Assembly: GCA_019095985.1 (NCBI GenBank)
Contig: CM032662.1
Span: 13,549,422 to 13,613,421, forward strand
Source of the DNA: Streblospio benedicti
Taxonomy: Eukaryota > Annelida > Polychaeta > Spionida > Spionidae
Direction: 5' to 3'
DNA length: 64,000 bases
Under the pieces are notes generated by a model, which made no database searches, had not been told where the DNA came from, and saw nothing but the letters and a program-made list of their open reading frames with translations. Made by a program: the position numbers and the translations under genes. Shown piece by piece: positions 26,801-40,200 of the stretch (its first letter is position 1; each line of letters begins with the position of its first letter).

Positions 26801-29800
26801 TCGGGAAAATATAAGTATTATTTTCCTTACACTTCCAATGGAAAAGGCATCTTTTAGTCATCCTGAATTTTACAGAACATATATATTTTTGACTGAGCAT
26901 TAGATTTAATAACAAAGTAACAAAGACTATTCAAAATTTCCCGAATACGAAATCCTCAACTTACTAACATTTCTCAAAATGAAACCTATTATATTCCTTT
27001 TCCCAAACCATGATTTTCACCTGAATTTGCAGACATTTTCCTAGTGTCTCATCAGCATCAGTGCTACTGGCAGCTGATTCTGAGTTGGCAAAACCGTGAA
27101 GGTCACGTGATTCAAGTTACCTTCGCAAGATCTTCTTGGCTGCCTTGTGGTTTTAGATCTGGTCTCAGTGGATGTAAATGGCCTCATGTTAATCTCCTTC
27201 CTGAGGTGCTTTTAACTCCTTGTCTAACATCTTCACATCATCCAACTTGTATCACATGACCTACATAGTCACACCAACTGAGGATCAGCCACCAGGAGCA
27301 CTGTTGACTGTGAGGAGATATCAACAAAATTTTTGCAAAGACAGGTAAAAATCATGGTTCTGAGAAAGAATAAGTTTGAATTATGTCTAAATTGGGATCC
27401 AATTAGCCTCCATTCAAAGAAAATACCATCACATTATTCTTTTAAGTTTCTCAGCAATTTGTGACACTTTCTGTTTATAATTTGTTCTTTTTACAGCATG
27501 GTAGTTTCTGGAAACCGGATCTTTGCACAAATTGTACTTGTAACAATGGGGAAACAAGATGTCTTCTGCAGGAATGTGCAAATCGTATTCAACAGTGTCC
27601 TAAGGTCTGTTTGATATTTGAAAAAAGTTAAACATATGTTCATTTGATTATGATATCAATTTATACATGTAGCTGTTTAAAAAAACTCCTAAACCTGCTT
27701 CTATTACAGAATACTAGGCTAAAGTCATTTCCAACCGAATGCTGTCCAAGATGTGTTGAAGGTATAGAAAGGTTTAATAAAAATATCCTATTTTGCAAAC
27801 CACCTGAGCATCCCATCACAAATCCTTTATTTTCTCAGATATTGTTAGTGCAATGCAAAACGTGTTCTATTCAATTTTCCCCAGACAATGCTGTATGCAC
27901 AGTGTTTGGAGATCCACACTACAAGACATTTGATGGACATATCTTTACATTCCAGGTATTTGCGGGTTTAATGTAACAATTGCGACAAGTTGTTGACAAT
28001 GTCTATGTAAATCCATTGTATATATTTTGCTCTTGATTTAGTTTATATGACCTAATATTATTATATTTTGATGTTCACAGGGTACATGTACATATATACT
28101 TGCCCAAGACTGTGCTCATAATCTGTTCTCAATACGGGTTCACAACAATGCTCACCAGGCATCGCAGTTTGCCTGGACCAAGTCTGTCTCAGTCCTCATT
28201 GGAGGAGAAAAAGTCAAACTTTTAAAGAATCTCAGGGTTAAACTTAACAGGTATTCACAAAACTGAACATATTGTCTTTATATCCAAAATGATTCTTGTC
28301 ACACTTTTTATCCACACTCTGTCTACATGATTACCTACATGTATCAACATCCTTATATTTCTTTAGGAAGAAAATAAATCTTCCATTTATTGATCATGTG
28401 AGTGAATACATGGTATATCAAACAAGTCAATCTATCATATTCAAGACAACATTTGGCGTTCAAGTCATGTGGGATGGTGACAGTTACTTGGAGGTTATTG
28501 TGCCACCGCAGTTCAAACGACAAATGTGTGGCCTCTGTGGTAATAGTAATTTCAATATCTTAACCCCCACAAATGCATAATACATTTTACATTGTAAGTA
28601 CTTGTGCTCATTGTTAGCACTTCTAGCTTTTAGCTTCCTGATTACCACTCATATCTATTCAAATAATGCAGTGCTTTTCTGTTCGTTTTCATTAAGGTAA
28701 CTTCAACAACAATGAAAATGATGATTTCATAGGAAGTACTGGACAATATTACACCCATGTAGATGAATTTGCCGAAACTTGGAAAGTTGGAAAGAAAAAG
28801 ATATGTGGAACCAGTAAGAACAATATTATTGAGTCACCATGTAAATTGGACCAGAAGAGACAAAAAGATGCTGATGCAGAATGTAGAGTTCTAATGGGAG
28901 ATCAGTTCAAAGAATGCTTTGATCTAGTATCTGTTCAGATATATTACAAGTAAGGGCATCTGTTGTACAGTTTAGTAGCATTCCAATATTTTTCAACTGT
29001 TTGTGTTCAAGTCATACACTTTGAAAGTTTAACACTTACCAGTTTATGTATTATGGGAAGTATAGATTTAAGATACTGTGGTAATAATTTATTACAAGCA
29101 ATAGTCTGTGATAATTACGGGCATACAAAAATTCAACACCCGGTAACTGGCAATCAAGTCAAATTCTGTATTTTTGAAGCAAATACAAATGAATAACAAA
29201 ACCTATCTCTAACCTACAATACAGTTGCTTTATTATATCGCACATCACTTCCAATACATACAAATACCCCCACCCCACGACACTTCGCATCATATCAGTA
29301 ATACATACATGTAACACTATCTACGGTACCCACCACTGCTCTAACAGCACCCTCCCCATGAGATTGATTTGAGACCCATATATGTGAGCTGTACCTGTCC
29401 AGCTAATGTAGCATAAAGTGTCTACAATCAAAAAGGCTTAGCGTACTTATTTTAGATTTTACATACATGTTCATGTATTTTGCATTTGCTTTTGTAGATC
29501 GTGTCTTACAGACATGTGTGAATGTCCCCCCAAGAAGATGTGTTCTGCCGAGTCTATAAAAGCATACAGTAATGCTTGTAAAAGAGCTGGTGTATCAATC
29601 CCTCAACTACCTCACAAATGCCAAGGTTTGCACTTTTAACTTTTATAATATAAAAGTATACTGTATAAATACAAACATATTGTATGATGGGGAGGGGGGG
29701 TGAGATGGGCCATGCCGCGGTTTAAGTTCAGCGGTTTAAGTTCAGCTTCGGTCTACAATGGTGGATCTCGATAGCTTCCCTTGTCTTGCTTCTGGATCAT

Positions 29801-30563
29801 TTTCCTTTCTGGAAATGTGGTCTATAAATATTAGTTTCAATATCACCTGTGAACATGTCAAGCAAACTGAAATGCTTTCAATTTCAAATTTCTTTAAACA
29901 CAATCATTAAACTTGGTATCATTTTTACATAAAGTTTCATTTTCTGTGCGCAATTTTGCCACTTTGCCTGTAGAAGTGAATCTTCCACAATCATTTTAGG
30001 TCGTTTTATTTTATTTTGCAATTTTCAACACTGGTGTACACCTTCAAAAATGACACAAAACATTTAAATAAACCATACCAAAATCATTGTGGCAAAGCGT
30101 TTCAGACTGCAGAAATGATAATCACCAGTGGTAGTGACATAGTACTTTTTGTATAAAATATTTTAGAATTTATGCTAGCACACAAACTACATGTATGTAT
30201 ACTAACATATATTGATGAAAAGAAAAATTATACAATGGTGAAGATACTGTTGGAACTATTATATTGGCTCACATTATAACTTTTGTTGCAGAAATAAGCT
30301 GCCCGAAGCATTCAAAATGGACATCCTGTGCAAACCCCTGTCCCAAGACATGCGCCTCGATACAGCCAATCAGAGGCAACTTTAGTAGCACAAACATTGA
30401 ACCTAATAATGAAATAATAGGTGTGCTGAGAAAAAGTATGAACTTATCAAAAAAGAAAGAAAAATGTGATGCAATTTGTCAACCAGGGTGTCAATGCAAG
30501 AAAGGATATGTTTTATATTTAAGACACTGTATTCGAATCAAACGATGTCCACATATTAATTGA
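17873..30563 (+). CDS. BMPER: Crossveinless-2 / BMPER orthologue (BMP-binding secreted protein), 5' exon missing
   Basis: Exons: 17873-17958, 19953-20055, 24040-24126, 24329-24418, 24974-25056, 25682-25792, 26272-26370, 26451-26591, 27497-27604, 27710-27761, 27885-27955, 28081-28250, 28367-28539, 28697-28949, 29498-29625, 30292-30563 (stop 30561-30563); about 675 residues, phases consistent. Five VWC domains are encoded mostly as exon pairs (first: CMNEGEEVHVP...PCITCRCK; later CCPSC, CCPRC, CCAHC, CCPRC endings). A VWD domain follows with VFGDPHYKTFDG, then MCGLCG, a C8 domain and a C-terminal TIL domain. This is exactly the BMPER/Cv-2 order. The family is secreted, binds BMPs through the first VWC domain, binds chordin, and tunes BMP gradients; GDPH is its known autocleavage site. 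The TIL domain carries an extra stretch of about 35 residues between its Cys clusters. The upstream exon with the signal peptide was not found. Confidence 0.93.
17959..19952 (+). other. BMPER intron, nothing recognised
   Basis: AT-rich intron between the two halves of the first VWC domain. No repeat or coding similarity was noticed. Confidence 0.5.
20056..21759 (+). other. BMPER intron, 5' part, nothing recognised
   Basis: AT-rich sequence without coding similarity, lying before the LINE/SINE cluster in the same intron. Confidence 0.5.
21760..22930 (+). mobile_element. LINE fragment interrupted by a SINE
   Basis: Plus-strand translation of 21760-22124 shows a zinc-finger-like segment (RPCAMC...SIQC...FWVHKRCSGIKGKL). 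From 22561 the post-reverse-transcriptase part follows (LTLSMRGKVFAMCIHSVMLH, GSEACTV, later LKWLGHVKFS and GRPRLT). Together they fit one non-LTR family whose ORF carries a Cys-rich finger upstream and a GRPRKTW-type end. Other pieces of the same kind lie at 44840-45190 (minus) and 53335-53750 (plus). Stops and frame changes show it is dead. The clade was not assigned. Confidence 0.65.
22125..22560 (-). mobile_element. tRNA-derived SINE inserted in the LINE
   Basis: The minus-strand head has box-A-like GGTGCAGTGGTTAGCACGC and box-B-like GTGAGTTCGCAGCCC. The body shares GGTACGTG...TTAAATAGGTACAGGTC and the ...GAGTTGAGAAGGATATAGTG... tail region with the SINE at 37301. It ends in an ATT-rich tail at 22125-22140. 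The head differs from the 37301 copy, so this is a related subfamily. Confidence 0.6.
23056..23135. repeat. CAG/GCA trinucleotide microsatellite
   Basis: About 80 bp of CAG units with TAG and AGA interruptions. It gives apparent poly-Cys or poly-Ala frames on the minus strand, which are not genes. It lies within a BMPER intron. Confidence 0.9.
23136..24039 (+). other. BMPER intron, 3' part, nothing recognised
   Basis: AT-rich, with a G-run at 23700-23727. No coding similarity was noticed. Confidence 0.45.
24560..24770 (+). mobile_element. GIY-YIG endonuclease remnant (Penelope-like)
   Basis: The plus-strand frame reads IGCKNCQSVYIGEHQRYVKT followed by an A(G)VSTKAPS-type stretch. This resembles the GIY-YIG core C..C..VYIGET.R..KTR..EH of Penelope-like elements. 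It is short, broken, and lies in a BMPER intron between VWC exons. Confidence 0.4.
25228..25478 (-). mobile_element. tRNA-derived SINE copy
   Basis: This reverse-oriented copy shares the family landmarks of the 37301 SINE: TTTAATAGGTACAGGTCGTG, the AACAGGTTGAACATTGCTCC region, and a degenerate box B (GTGAGTTCGATTCGCC). It is strongly diverged. Confidence 0.6.
28950..29497 (+). other. BMPER intron, nothing recognised
   Basis: A 77-codon open stretch at 28963-29196 follows the donor without recognisable similarity. The flanking exons join in phase without it. Confidence 0.5.
29626..30291 (+). other. Last BMPER intron, nothing recognised
   Basis: AT-rich intron before the TIL exon. GCGGTTTAAGTTCA is repeated twice at about 29716-29746. 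Nothing else was noticed. Confidence 0.45.
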
Positions 30564-31284
30564 TGAACAGAACATTCAATGGCATGATTTTGTGTATTGA
30601 AGTTTGAGTTTTTGTCATTTTACTTCTGAGTTTAAATGATCAATGAGGCCAATGTGTTCATAGTGTTTGTATGTGTAATTGTTCCAGTTGTAAAGTTAAT
30701 TTTATCATTACTAATATATTTATTTATTAATAAAAATCATAAAAAGTGAAAGCTATTTCACAATAATATTTCAGTTTAACATTTTTCTTTCCATCATTGT
30801 TATTGACTCTCTTTCAATCATTCATTGTGTGGTGCACCGGACTGGTGCTTTTAAAGGTTTTGTGGACTCCACACTAAAATGCTAATGTGCTTGGTTCTAA
30901 ACATATACATGTATTAGTTTAGTCCCATAATTGCAAGTAGCGTCAATTTCATTTCTCTCAGAGTAAATTATTTAAATGGTTACTATAGATACCTGATACT
31001 CACAAGAGAGAGTATATGTGTGCTGTGTATATATTAGATGTATTGACAGTTGCATAGCAATAGTCTTTTAATTGGCTCCTAGCTACAAATCTATTTACAT
31101 GTAAATGGTGATTAGCAAATTTTATCTGTTAAACTGCACATGTTTAAAACGTGAACAACAAATATGTTTAAACGCTTTATGTAAGGCATCATTTTCTTAA
31201 ACACATTCTTGAACACATTTTCTTAAAAATAATTAGTTTACATCATTAAGCCACTACGTCAGTAATGACAATTAACTCCATTAA
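30564..31284. other. Convergent 3' UTR region between BMPER and the coiled-coil gene
   Basis: The two genes end tail to tail, with stop codons 722 bp apart. An AATAAA polyadenylation signal for BMPER lies at 30729-30734. For the minus-strand gene an ATTAAA lies at 31067-31072 (read as TTTAAT on the plus strand). Confidence 0.6.
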
Positions 31285-34200
31285 TTAACTGTGCTTGCTC
31301 TCAGAAGGAGGAGGTTCTTGTATCCTTTCTGATAGTGCTGACTCCACAACCATTTGAGATAATAAACCGTTTTGTGTCGCTGATACTGATGACGTTTTCT
31401 CTATTTCTTTTGATTGAATATCTGACTGAGATCCCTCCTTTCCTTCAGGTTGAACACTAGAGTTAGATCCTTCCTTTACTTCAGGTTTAACACTAGAGTG
31501 AGATCCTTTCTTTACTTCAGGCTGAACACTAGAGTGAGATCCTTCCTTTACTTCAGGTTTAACACTAGAGTTAGATCCTTCCTTTACTTCAGGTTGAACA
31601 CTAGAGTGAGATCCTTCCTTTACTTCAGGTTGAACACTAGAGTGAGATCCTTCCTTTACTTCAGGTTGAACACTAGAGTGAGATCCTGCCTTTGATTCCG
31701 GTCGAACACTAGAGTGAGATCCTTCCTTTACTTCAGGTTGAACACTAGAGTGAGATCCTTCCTTTACTTCAGGTTTAACACTAGAGTTAGATCCTTCCTT
31801 TACTTCAGGTTGAACACTAGAGTGAGATCCTTCCTTTGCTTCAGCTTGAACACTAGAGTGAGATCCTTCCTTTACTTCAGGTTGAACACTAGAGTGAGAT
31901 CCTTCCTTTACTTCAGGTTGAACACTAGAGTGAGATCCTTCCTTTACTTCAGGTTGAACACTAGAGTGAGATCCTTCCTTTACTTCAGCTTGAACACTAG
32001 GATGTGATCCCTCGATTGCTTTAGTATTGATACTAGATTGAGATCCCTTTTTCTCTGCAGGCTGAGATCCACCTGTCACTTGAGTTTCTTCTCCACCATC
32101 CTCTAACTCTTGAGGATTGACATCTGAGGTAGGTATCTCTATCACGTCAGAGCGTCTTGTGTTCATTTGATTGTTTGAGCTTCGTGAGTGTTTTGAGTCA
32201 GTGGAATGTCTAGAATTTTTAGAATTCTGTGAGTGTCTGGAGCCTTTAGAGTTTATTGAGTTTTTGGATGACTTAAGTGTTTGCTTTGAGTTCGCTGAGA
32301 GACTGATGTCATCAGCCACATGAGGTTCATTAGCATCATCTGTAGAACTGGACAGCTCAGCAGTATCAAAACCTGAACCTGTCACCTGCAAATAGTAAGG
32401 TTTTTACAAAAATACTCAACGCAGGATAATTTGAATCACCTTTATATGCTAGTAACCACTACCGAAACACTAGCACATGGAAAAGAAATTTACAAAGATT
32501 ATTAAAAACAATTTGATTATGAGCAATAAACCACCTGGAGGGTGGCTATTCATCATCCAAGTCCCAAATACACCTGCCCTCAGCTCTGGGAAAAACTGGG
32601 CTGTTTAACTCCCAGCTTTATTCCTCGTTATGTATGTGTACTCGAGCAATTACTGTTTGTCACAGTGGGCTGTATCATAACTGTGCAAAAGCCCTGGTCC
32701 CGTGAGAGGACTTTGCACCAGTTCTGATGTATAGGTTTTCAGGGTTACTCACACCATAGGACCATGCCAAGGGAGTCCTTGAATGTGTTTATCATGTTTG
32801 GAATACATGTGGTTTAGGCATGAACCACGGCGAGGGAGGTTTGTCACTGGCTCACCTTGGAATGGAAGGTGCAGATATATAGTTGATCTGATCTCACAGA
32901 GATCACGTTGCAACACATACATGACCAGCATCTATTCAGAAACTGAAGGCTGTTGCCTCATAAACCAGACCCTATTCTTATAGTAGCAAGAAAATGAAAC
33001 AACTACAATGTGTGTGTAATTGGAGATTACTGTTGCCTGGTCCAGTGAAAATTTAAAGGTGAGTTTCCACTCTGTGACATATGCTACAATAGGAAATCCC
33101 TGGAGTGTTAATTTCTAGTAAAGTGGCAATATCCTACCCATTTTATTTCAATAGATATTCTTTGAAAAAAAAAAAAAAGATTTTCTGAAGCATTTATCTT
33201 ACAATCTAGTATGTATGATTTACATTGCTAGATGTACTGGGTACATGTACATGTATTAACCGTTCTACAGAAAAAAATAATAGACTTACCTTTGCCAGAT
33301 GTGCTGGAGTTTTAACATACATTTTTGTCATTTGTCTCTGAGCTGCATAAAGATGTTGATTGACATCAATATCTAATATACGAGGTATAGTGATTGTTGC
33401 TGGCAGAGGTGGGGCAAGTTTAGGCCAAGAAGTCTATAAACAAAATATTTCAATGAGCATATGTCTCATACAAGGATGAATAGGGCAAATAAGAACGAAA
33501 ATAACAAAATATATAGCTATATAAAACTTCTAGTAGAAGATAAAATAACAAAGATTTAAAAAGATAAAGAGCATTTGGAATAAATGAGCAAATGTAATTT
33601 ATAAGGACCTGTTCAGCACTCCCAGCACTGCTATTAGAAAATCTTCTACCCGTGACTTCTGGGGCAATTTCAGTGATTGTCGTTACGCGTCCGATGTTTT
33701 CTTTGAGGGGAGGTAATACTTGACGTCTTGGAGGAGCAACTTTTAAGACTGCTGCACCTTTTAAGAATAAGAATTATTACAAAATCAATAAGATTGGTGT
33801 CCCATTGTACTTTCTTGCTGCATATGCAAATAGACAGAAAAGAGGATATTCTAGGCAATAATAGCATAGATTGAAGATGGAACAGACTGAATTGATCATA
33901 AAGGCTTCCAGAGGAGGAAATATCATATACTTTGCTTACCACTATAGTATCTGCTTTTAAGTATGCATGTAATATAATAAGATTTGCCCCTTTTGCAGCC
34001 AAAACCTACATTAATAACACTAAAAAGAGACATAGTAGCTTCTGACTTGTCAGAGCTAGCTTCATTGATAGAGAGAGAACTGTGACAATTGGATGATCCG
34101 TGTATTCTTGAGCGGTTGAGTAGGTGGTTGAGTTGGTGGTTGAGTGAGTGGTTGAGTGGGTAAAATATTTGAAAAGTTTGTTAGTTTTAGACATTGCTCA

Positions 34201-37200
34201 TCGTTTCACCCATCTTCAACTTGCTTTGGGAACGTTTAAGAAACTGACGCTGAACGTGAACATGGCATTCATTTAACTGTCATATTATATAACGCACACT
34301 GTGTGAAGTTAATGGCTTCAAAACTACCTTCTAACATTGAAATAGCTACAAAACGGCTACTAAATGTTAAAATTAATGACCACCCAACCATTAACACACA
34401 ATTAACGCATACTGAAACCCCATTGGATTGGTAGTAAATGCAGTGAGATTGTGTGTTGGTTTTCATTCATCACAACTATTAAAAATTTGATAGTCATCAA
34501 TGCACATCAGATGTCAAAGAGTTCTGTAAAAATTTAAATGGTCATTCAGAGAACAGAGCCGAGGGACACTACTTTAAATGTAAGATTACTTACCACTGTC
34601 ATTCCTACCACTGTCCTCTTCAGGCTGTTTCTTATGTGTGGTAGACTGGAAATATTGTGGAGGATAAAACACCATTCCTGATCCTTTCGTAATTTCTGAG
34701 AAGCTGTTTAAAAACAATATACATGTGCAGATGAATGTATATTTTGTGTAATTATACTTCGAAAATTAATCAAGACAGAAAGAAAATACAAATGTTATAT
34801 GGAGAAATCAATATGATTTATACTCACTACTTTGTCAATTTTTCATTAAGAGACTTTTGTTTCAATTTCAAACCCATCGAAAGATCATGCCATGCTTTAC
34901 GTTTCTGAAAAATATTTGTTTACATACATGTACCAGTACTTAACTAAACTTGTAAATATAAATGCTTCCAGCAAGCTTGTGCTAATGTGACAAATTTAAT
35001 GTAGTCTTTAATAGTGTAATGTAATACAGAAGGTAAACAATAATTTTATGGGATGTTCATTGTAGTTCGGCAAAGTAAAGGGGCCTGTTACATACTTGCA
35101 CACAAAAATATTTTGGGAATAATATTCATGTGACTATTGTTTTTGCTAAGACCTGTCCTGATTATGATGGATTTTCTTACCTCTTCAAACGTGCAAGCAA
35201 TTTTTAAAAGAACAACAGCCGCAGCTTTTTTCTGACTTTCGGTCAGCTCCGTCATGTCTTCCGGGCTCATGCGTTCCCTGTCCTCAGCCATATTTGCCCT
35301 GCCCTCAGCAATATTTGCCTTGCCCTCAGCAATATTTGCCCTGCCCTCAGCAATATTTGAATCTTCACTCCCAAGTGCATGAAGTGGCAGTGGTGACTTT
35401 TCAATTGCAGCTAATTAAAAATTGAATACCATTGATGAGTACACGAATTGTTTGATTTTGATAACTAACTCCCAGAAAATGAATACATGTGTAACAAAGC
35501 AGTATAGCACCAACATTGTAAAGTCAACTGTATCAAATGTCAAAATTATTTTCAGGGAAGTTCATGATATACAATGAATGTTGATGTTATTGTGACTGCC
35601 CGAAACTTTTTTTTTTTACATCTGATAGAGATTGCTTGAATGGAAATATCAAACTTATGGATGTTTTTCCTGGGTTCAATCATATGTGCATGGATAGAAC
35701 AAAATATGCTTATGGGAACCACTGGTTTTCTAATCAATACATACATTTGTATTTTCGATATGTTGTCTTTTTGTCAGTGTCACATGATTTCTACTTAGCG
35801 AGTGTTCACCATCATTGACGTAAACCCTGAAGGTGTGTGTGTGTGGTGGGGCTCAGGGGGGGGGGGGGGGGGGGGGGTCAGTCAGGCCAGTTATGAAACA
35901 TTCTCCTGATAATTACAGAATAGAGTTTTATAGTTCCAATACATATTTATTATTCAATTAAAATGATACATTGTATATAATTTTCAAATTACTACAGTAA
36001 AGATGATTTATTACCTTTCAAATCCCTTAATCTACAAAAGTTGATATAACGTACGAAGAACATCCTGAGTCGATAATCATTTAATTCCTGATTTTTAACA
36101 ACCATTGATTGTGCATTCTAAAAGGAAAATACAATTAAATACAATTAAATGAAATAAAGTTTTCTCTCACTACTTTTATCCGTTTGATGTATCTGTAATT
36201 CATACCTACATCTTTCTATCACATTAAACAAAAATTTAATATGACTAATAAAAACTAGCTTAAACACCTATGAAATGAAATCTGTAAAATATTATGCAAC
36301 CTGAGACTTTTGTATAGGTATTGTAAAAATTAAAAATACAAAATAAACATGAGCTATTAAAACTTAATAAATCATTACCTTAAACGTTGCAGGAGTAATT
36401 CTGTTCTGCTGAAAAGCCTTCTCTAGCACAACTAGATTATGACGTTGATTATTCACAGTTAGAACCAAATTTTCAGGATCAAGATTTTCCTAGAACGAGA
36501 AATATTTTTTATTCAATACATACAAGTAAAGCCCCATCCACACCACTACGACTATATACAATGATGTACAATTCGACTGTTGTAGTGCATTGTATAGAAA
36601 AAATGTAAATGTGTTTCGTTATGACGGTGTCTGTCCACACCGCTGAGACGATTTGTTGTAAGCATGGTGTTAAATAAATAATGTGTATAAAGCAGCATCT
36701 GCTACAAGATTATTGATTAGAGGAGACGCATTTCGCAGATAAATGTAATACAACAGTAACGTTGTCTTACAGCATCAGGACGTAAACAAGGCTACGACGA
36801 CCCGTCGGATTGTAGGCCTGTCCATACCGACACAAGTGGTAGCAACTACATAGGATGACACCCAACTATGACTGAACATGCTCGATTTTGCCCGACGTGT
36901 GAACCGTAGCATGTAGGCATAACGGGGCTTGACAATAATATTCTAGGTGTTTTTCAGTTTTTCATCGTATATATGTATTTCTATTTCAATATTTCAATAG
37001 TGGACATAACGTTTGTGATAAATCCTTGACTTGACATGTCTTAGACTTTCAAAATACGTCCAGCTTTTCGTGCTCAGAGACTTGGGTAAAATGTATGAGG
37101 GCAGCCCAGGACCACGGGACTTGACCACCATACCCTCCCATAGCACAAGCTGCCTTCCAACCATCAGTGCCATCTAGTGATGGGATTGGAAGTTTCTGAT

Positions 37201-40200
37201 TACTAGAAGCTTGGGGCTTTTCAACATCCAAGACATGTAAGATTTCTTTGAAAATTAATTACGGTTATCCCCAATTTCCTTTAATATATTAATGTCGGGG
37301 TGTGCTTCCGTGGCCGAGTGGATAGGGAGTTGGACTCATGACCAAAAGGTCGCGGGTTCGATTCCCGGTCGGGTCTGATGGTAGGTGTTGAGCAAACCCA
37401 CCTCTAACAGGTTGCACACTGCTCCGTGGTACCTACACGTTAAATAGGTACAGGTCAGGCGAGTGAACGCTAATGTGAGTGATTAGCACGTCTGCGCTAC
37501 GGTAGCGATGTGTTGTATGCTCCCCGGGGAGTTGAGAAGGATATAGTGCGAAAAGGATGCCAATGACCTGGTGTAAATATGTAAAGTTGCTAGAGCACGA
37601 TAACAGTGAATTGCGACTGTAAACAACCACATTTACATTTACATTTAATGTACTCATCTTCAACATCTGAACTTGAAAGCTTTCACTACATGCACTTCTA
37701 AGTGGGAATATGGCATACTTAAATTTGAATGTTATTACGAAAAATGAGGATGCAATAATTTGCATTTTGTATGACTTGTATGTTGTTTTATATTGTATTG
37801 ACAGGCATCATTTGCACATCAGTCAGCCGTTCCTACTTGTATAAGCGAAAATGGGGTCTTCTGACAGAACCACCACAAATAAGTCATGCCACCTCTGCTG
37901 ACGTATACAATGCAGGTATCAAACACCACTGTAATTACCAATTGGCAGATTATAAGAGGTGGGCTGAAAAAGGGAACCCCACTAGTTCCTCAAAAACATA
38001 GTGTCCTGATCAGCATTTGGGGCTTACCAACTACCTTAAGTAAACAGTTAGTAAAAAGAGTGGTTGTATTACCAACAAACTAATACAGCAGTACCAACCC
38101 TATTATTTCTGCAACTGAGTCAAATAAAACACACTCTTACATCATAGAATAGATCATAATAGGTGACCAGAGCAGTCCTACATCCTTATCACTTAGTTGG
38201 CTTCTTCCGTAATATCATATCAACAGATTTAAGACTTAAGCAAACTTTTTATTATATAATCCATACAATAAATTGACAGGATGCAAAGCTATTTGATGTT
38301 TACAGAGTGGCCCTTTTGTTTGTAAATTCACGTCTGATACAATTCATACTAACCTCAGTTGGCTTAACCCCTTTCCCTGCTTCATCCACGAATTCCATGA
38401 CCAATTCACCTTTCATGTTTCTTCTTTCTGTTGTTTGAATAGATGGTTTCGCCATTTTTTGTTCCATTAATGCTTTTCTAAACATGTGACGTCTATAAAA
38501 CAATATACAGTACACGTTACTAAAATCAGCTGTCAAAAGAAACAACAGAACATCATATAAGGAGGGAAAGAACCTACTAAAATGCTTCTTTCATCGTGCA
38601 AAAGCGATGTTTCAGTGGACCTAAAACACCTGCTTCAAGGTTTGATGGCAAAGTGCGAAGATTGTTGTTGTTGTGTGCCTTGGTTCTGCATTGAGTCACA
38701 TGATGGGTAGAATGCCCAACCATGTGTATAAGTTGTGTCAATACAAGACGGACTGCCTTGCCTTGGTTGATGTTGAGCCTGGGTCTGCGCAAGGTGATCT
38801 TCAGACTTACAAGTATCTTCCTCCAGCTAGAATTCTCATGTCTGATGATCTAGACCTCTTTCTTGGGTATCACATACCTGATTTTCTTGGCATGAAAATG
38901 TATGGCTAACACTGTATTGCTCCTATTGAAGTGTTCTGTCAGTCTTGTACCAAGATTTACTCCTACCTCAATGACATACTCTTTCTTGCACTGAGGACAT
39001 ATGATGCAGCATACCCAGTCGCACATCTTCATGGTTGTCTTTGGGCCCCACTAAATTGGACCTCAAGGTATACAAACAGTTATGGTAACTTGGTAACCAA
39101 TGGCTTTGGAAAATTCTTTGAATCACTTCAGACCTTCCCAACATGGTAGGTATCTGTACAGGAAACTTAGGTTGTGAACGTCACTTATGCACGATGGAAG
39201 AAGCATCTGAGTAGGTTCTTTCCTTTCTTATATGATGAATCGAGATGCTAAGATATCACTACTATATGAGAATCATTATAGTTCTACATGGCTCAGCTGT
39301 CCTACTATAATCATATATCTACTATATCATCTACTATAAGTTGTCATGATAAGTTTGTGATACATCTATATGTTTTAATATTCATGATTATTAGCACACC
39401 AAGTCTTTATAAGGTTGTTATATTGCAGAACTAAACAATTCATAAGTTAGTCTTAAATAAAATCTCAAAGGGTAAAACCAAGGAGTTAGTATAGAACATT
39501 ATAGGAAAAGCATAAATTGTATTAACAGAAGACATCTAACAGAGTACTAGTACTCGCAGAAAATTACAATTATAGAGTACTGGCAGTGTAGCTAGCTACC
39601 CTAGTTAGGTGATCAAGTGGGGTTCAACAGTGAAAGAAAGGATGACACCAAAAAGAAAGCCTTTAGTTTACTTTTTTATATCTTAAGTCATTTTTAAAGC
39701 TTGCTCCATGGTTGGTAAAATTAAAAAATTAGAGGAAAATGAAAATTTAATAGGACTGTATACAGTTTTCATCAAAGGGGTTTCATTCAAAAATCAAACA
39801 AAGAAATTGTTGACTGGACCCAGCGGCTCTTTCGCTTTTCAAACCAGGGGTAATTGCAAAACGTAAACATGACTATATAGCCACAACCAATGAGTACATT
39901 TGTTGAAACCTTAAAACCTGTAGATTGATCCCTCAGCCAGGGGTTAGTTTCAATCTAGAGATATAATTCAAGAAATAAAGCAGGTTCACAGCCATACAAT
40001 TTCTGTGTAAGGTTTATGAAAATCAAATGAAAAATGAAGCTGATATTTTGTAGCCAAGTCGCTGCTAATGGGCCCCAGGGCCAATGAAAATTTTCACCCC
40101 AGGAGAATGAGTTAAGAAAGTAAGAAACGTTTTAGCATTTTTTTAGACAAGGCATCTTTTATGCACCTCGGAAATGGGTTGATTTTCAACCCGGAGGCAT

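Noticed and set aside
27044-27340. GC-richer open stretch in a BMPER intron
   Set aside because: No family was recognised on either strand and the VWC exons on both sides join in phase without it.
28296-28580. Read-through form of the BMPER exon ending after MCGLCGNSNFN
   Set aside because: The GT donor at 28540 joins in phase to the conserved next exon; the extension is simply intron.
31450-32007. Two plus-strand open frames of repeated NTRVRSFLYFRL
   Set aside because: They are the antisense reading of the 36-bp coding minisatellite; the unit length keeps all frames open by chance.
37301-37375. Functional tRNA gene
   Set aside because: Boxes A and B are good, but the acceptor stem does not pair and the sequence runs into a SINE body found in other copies.
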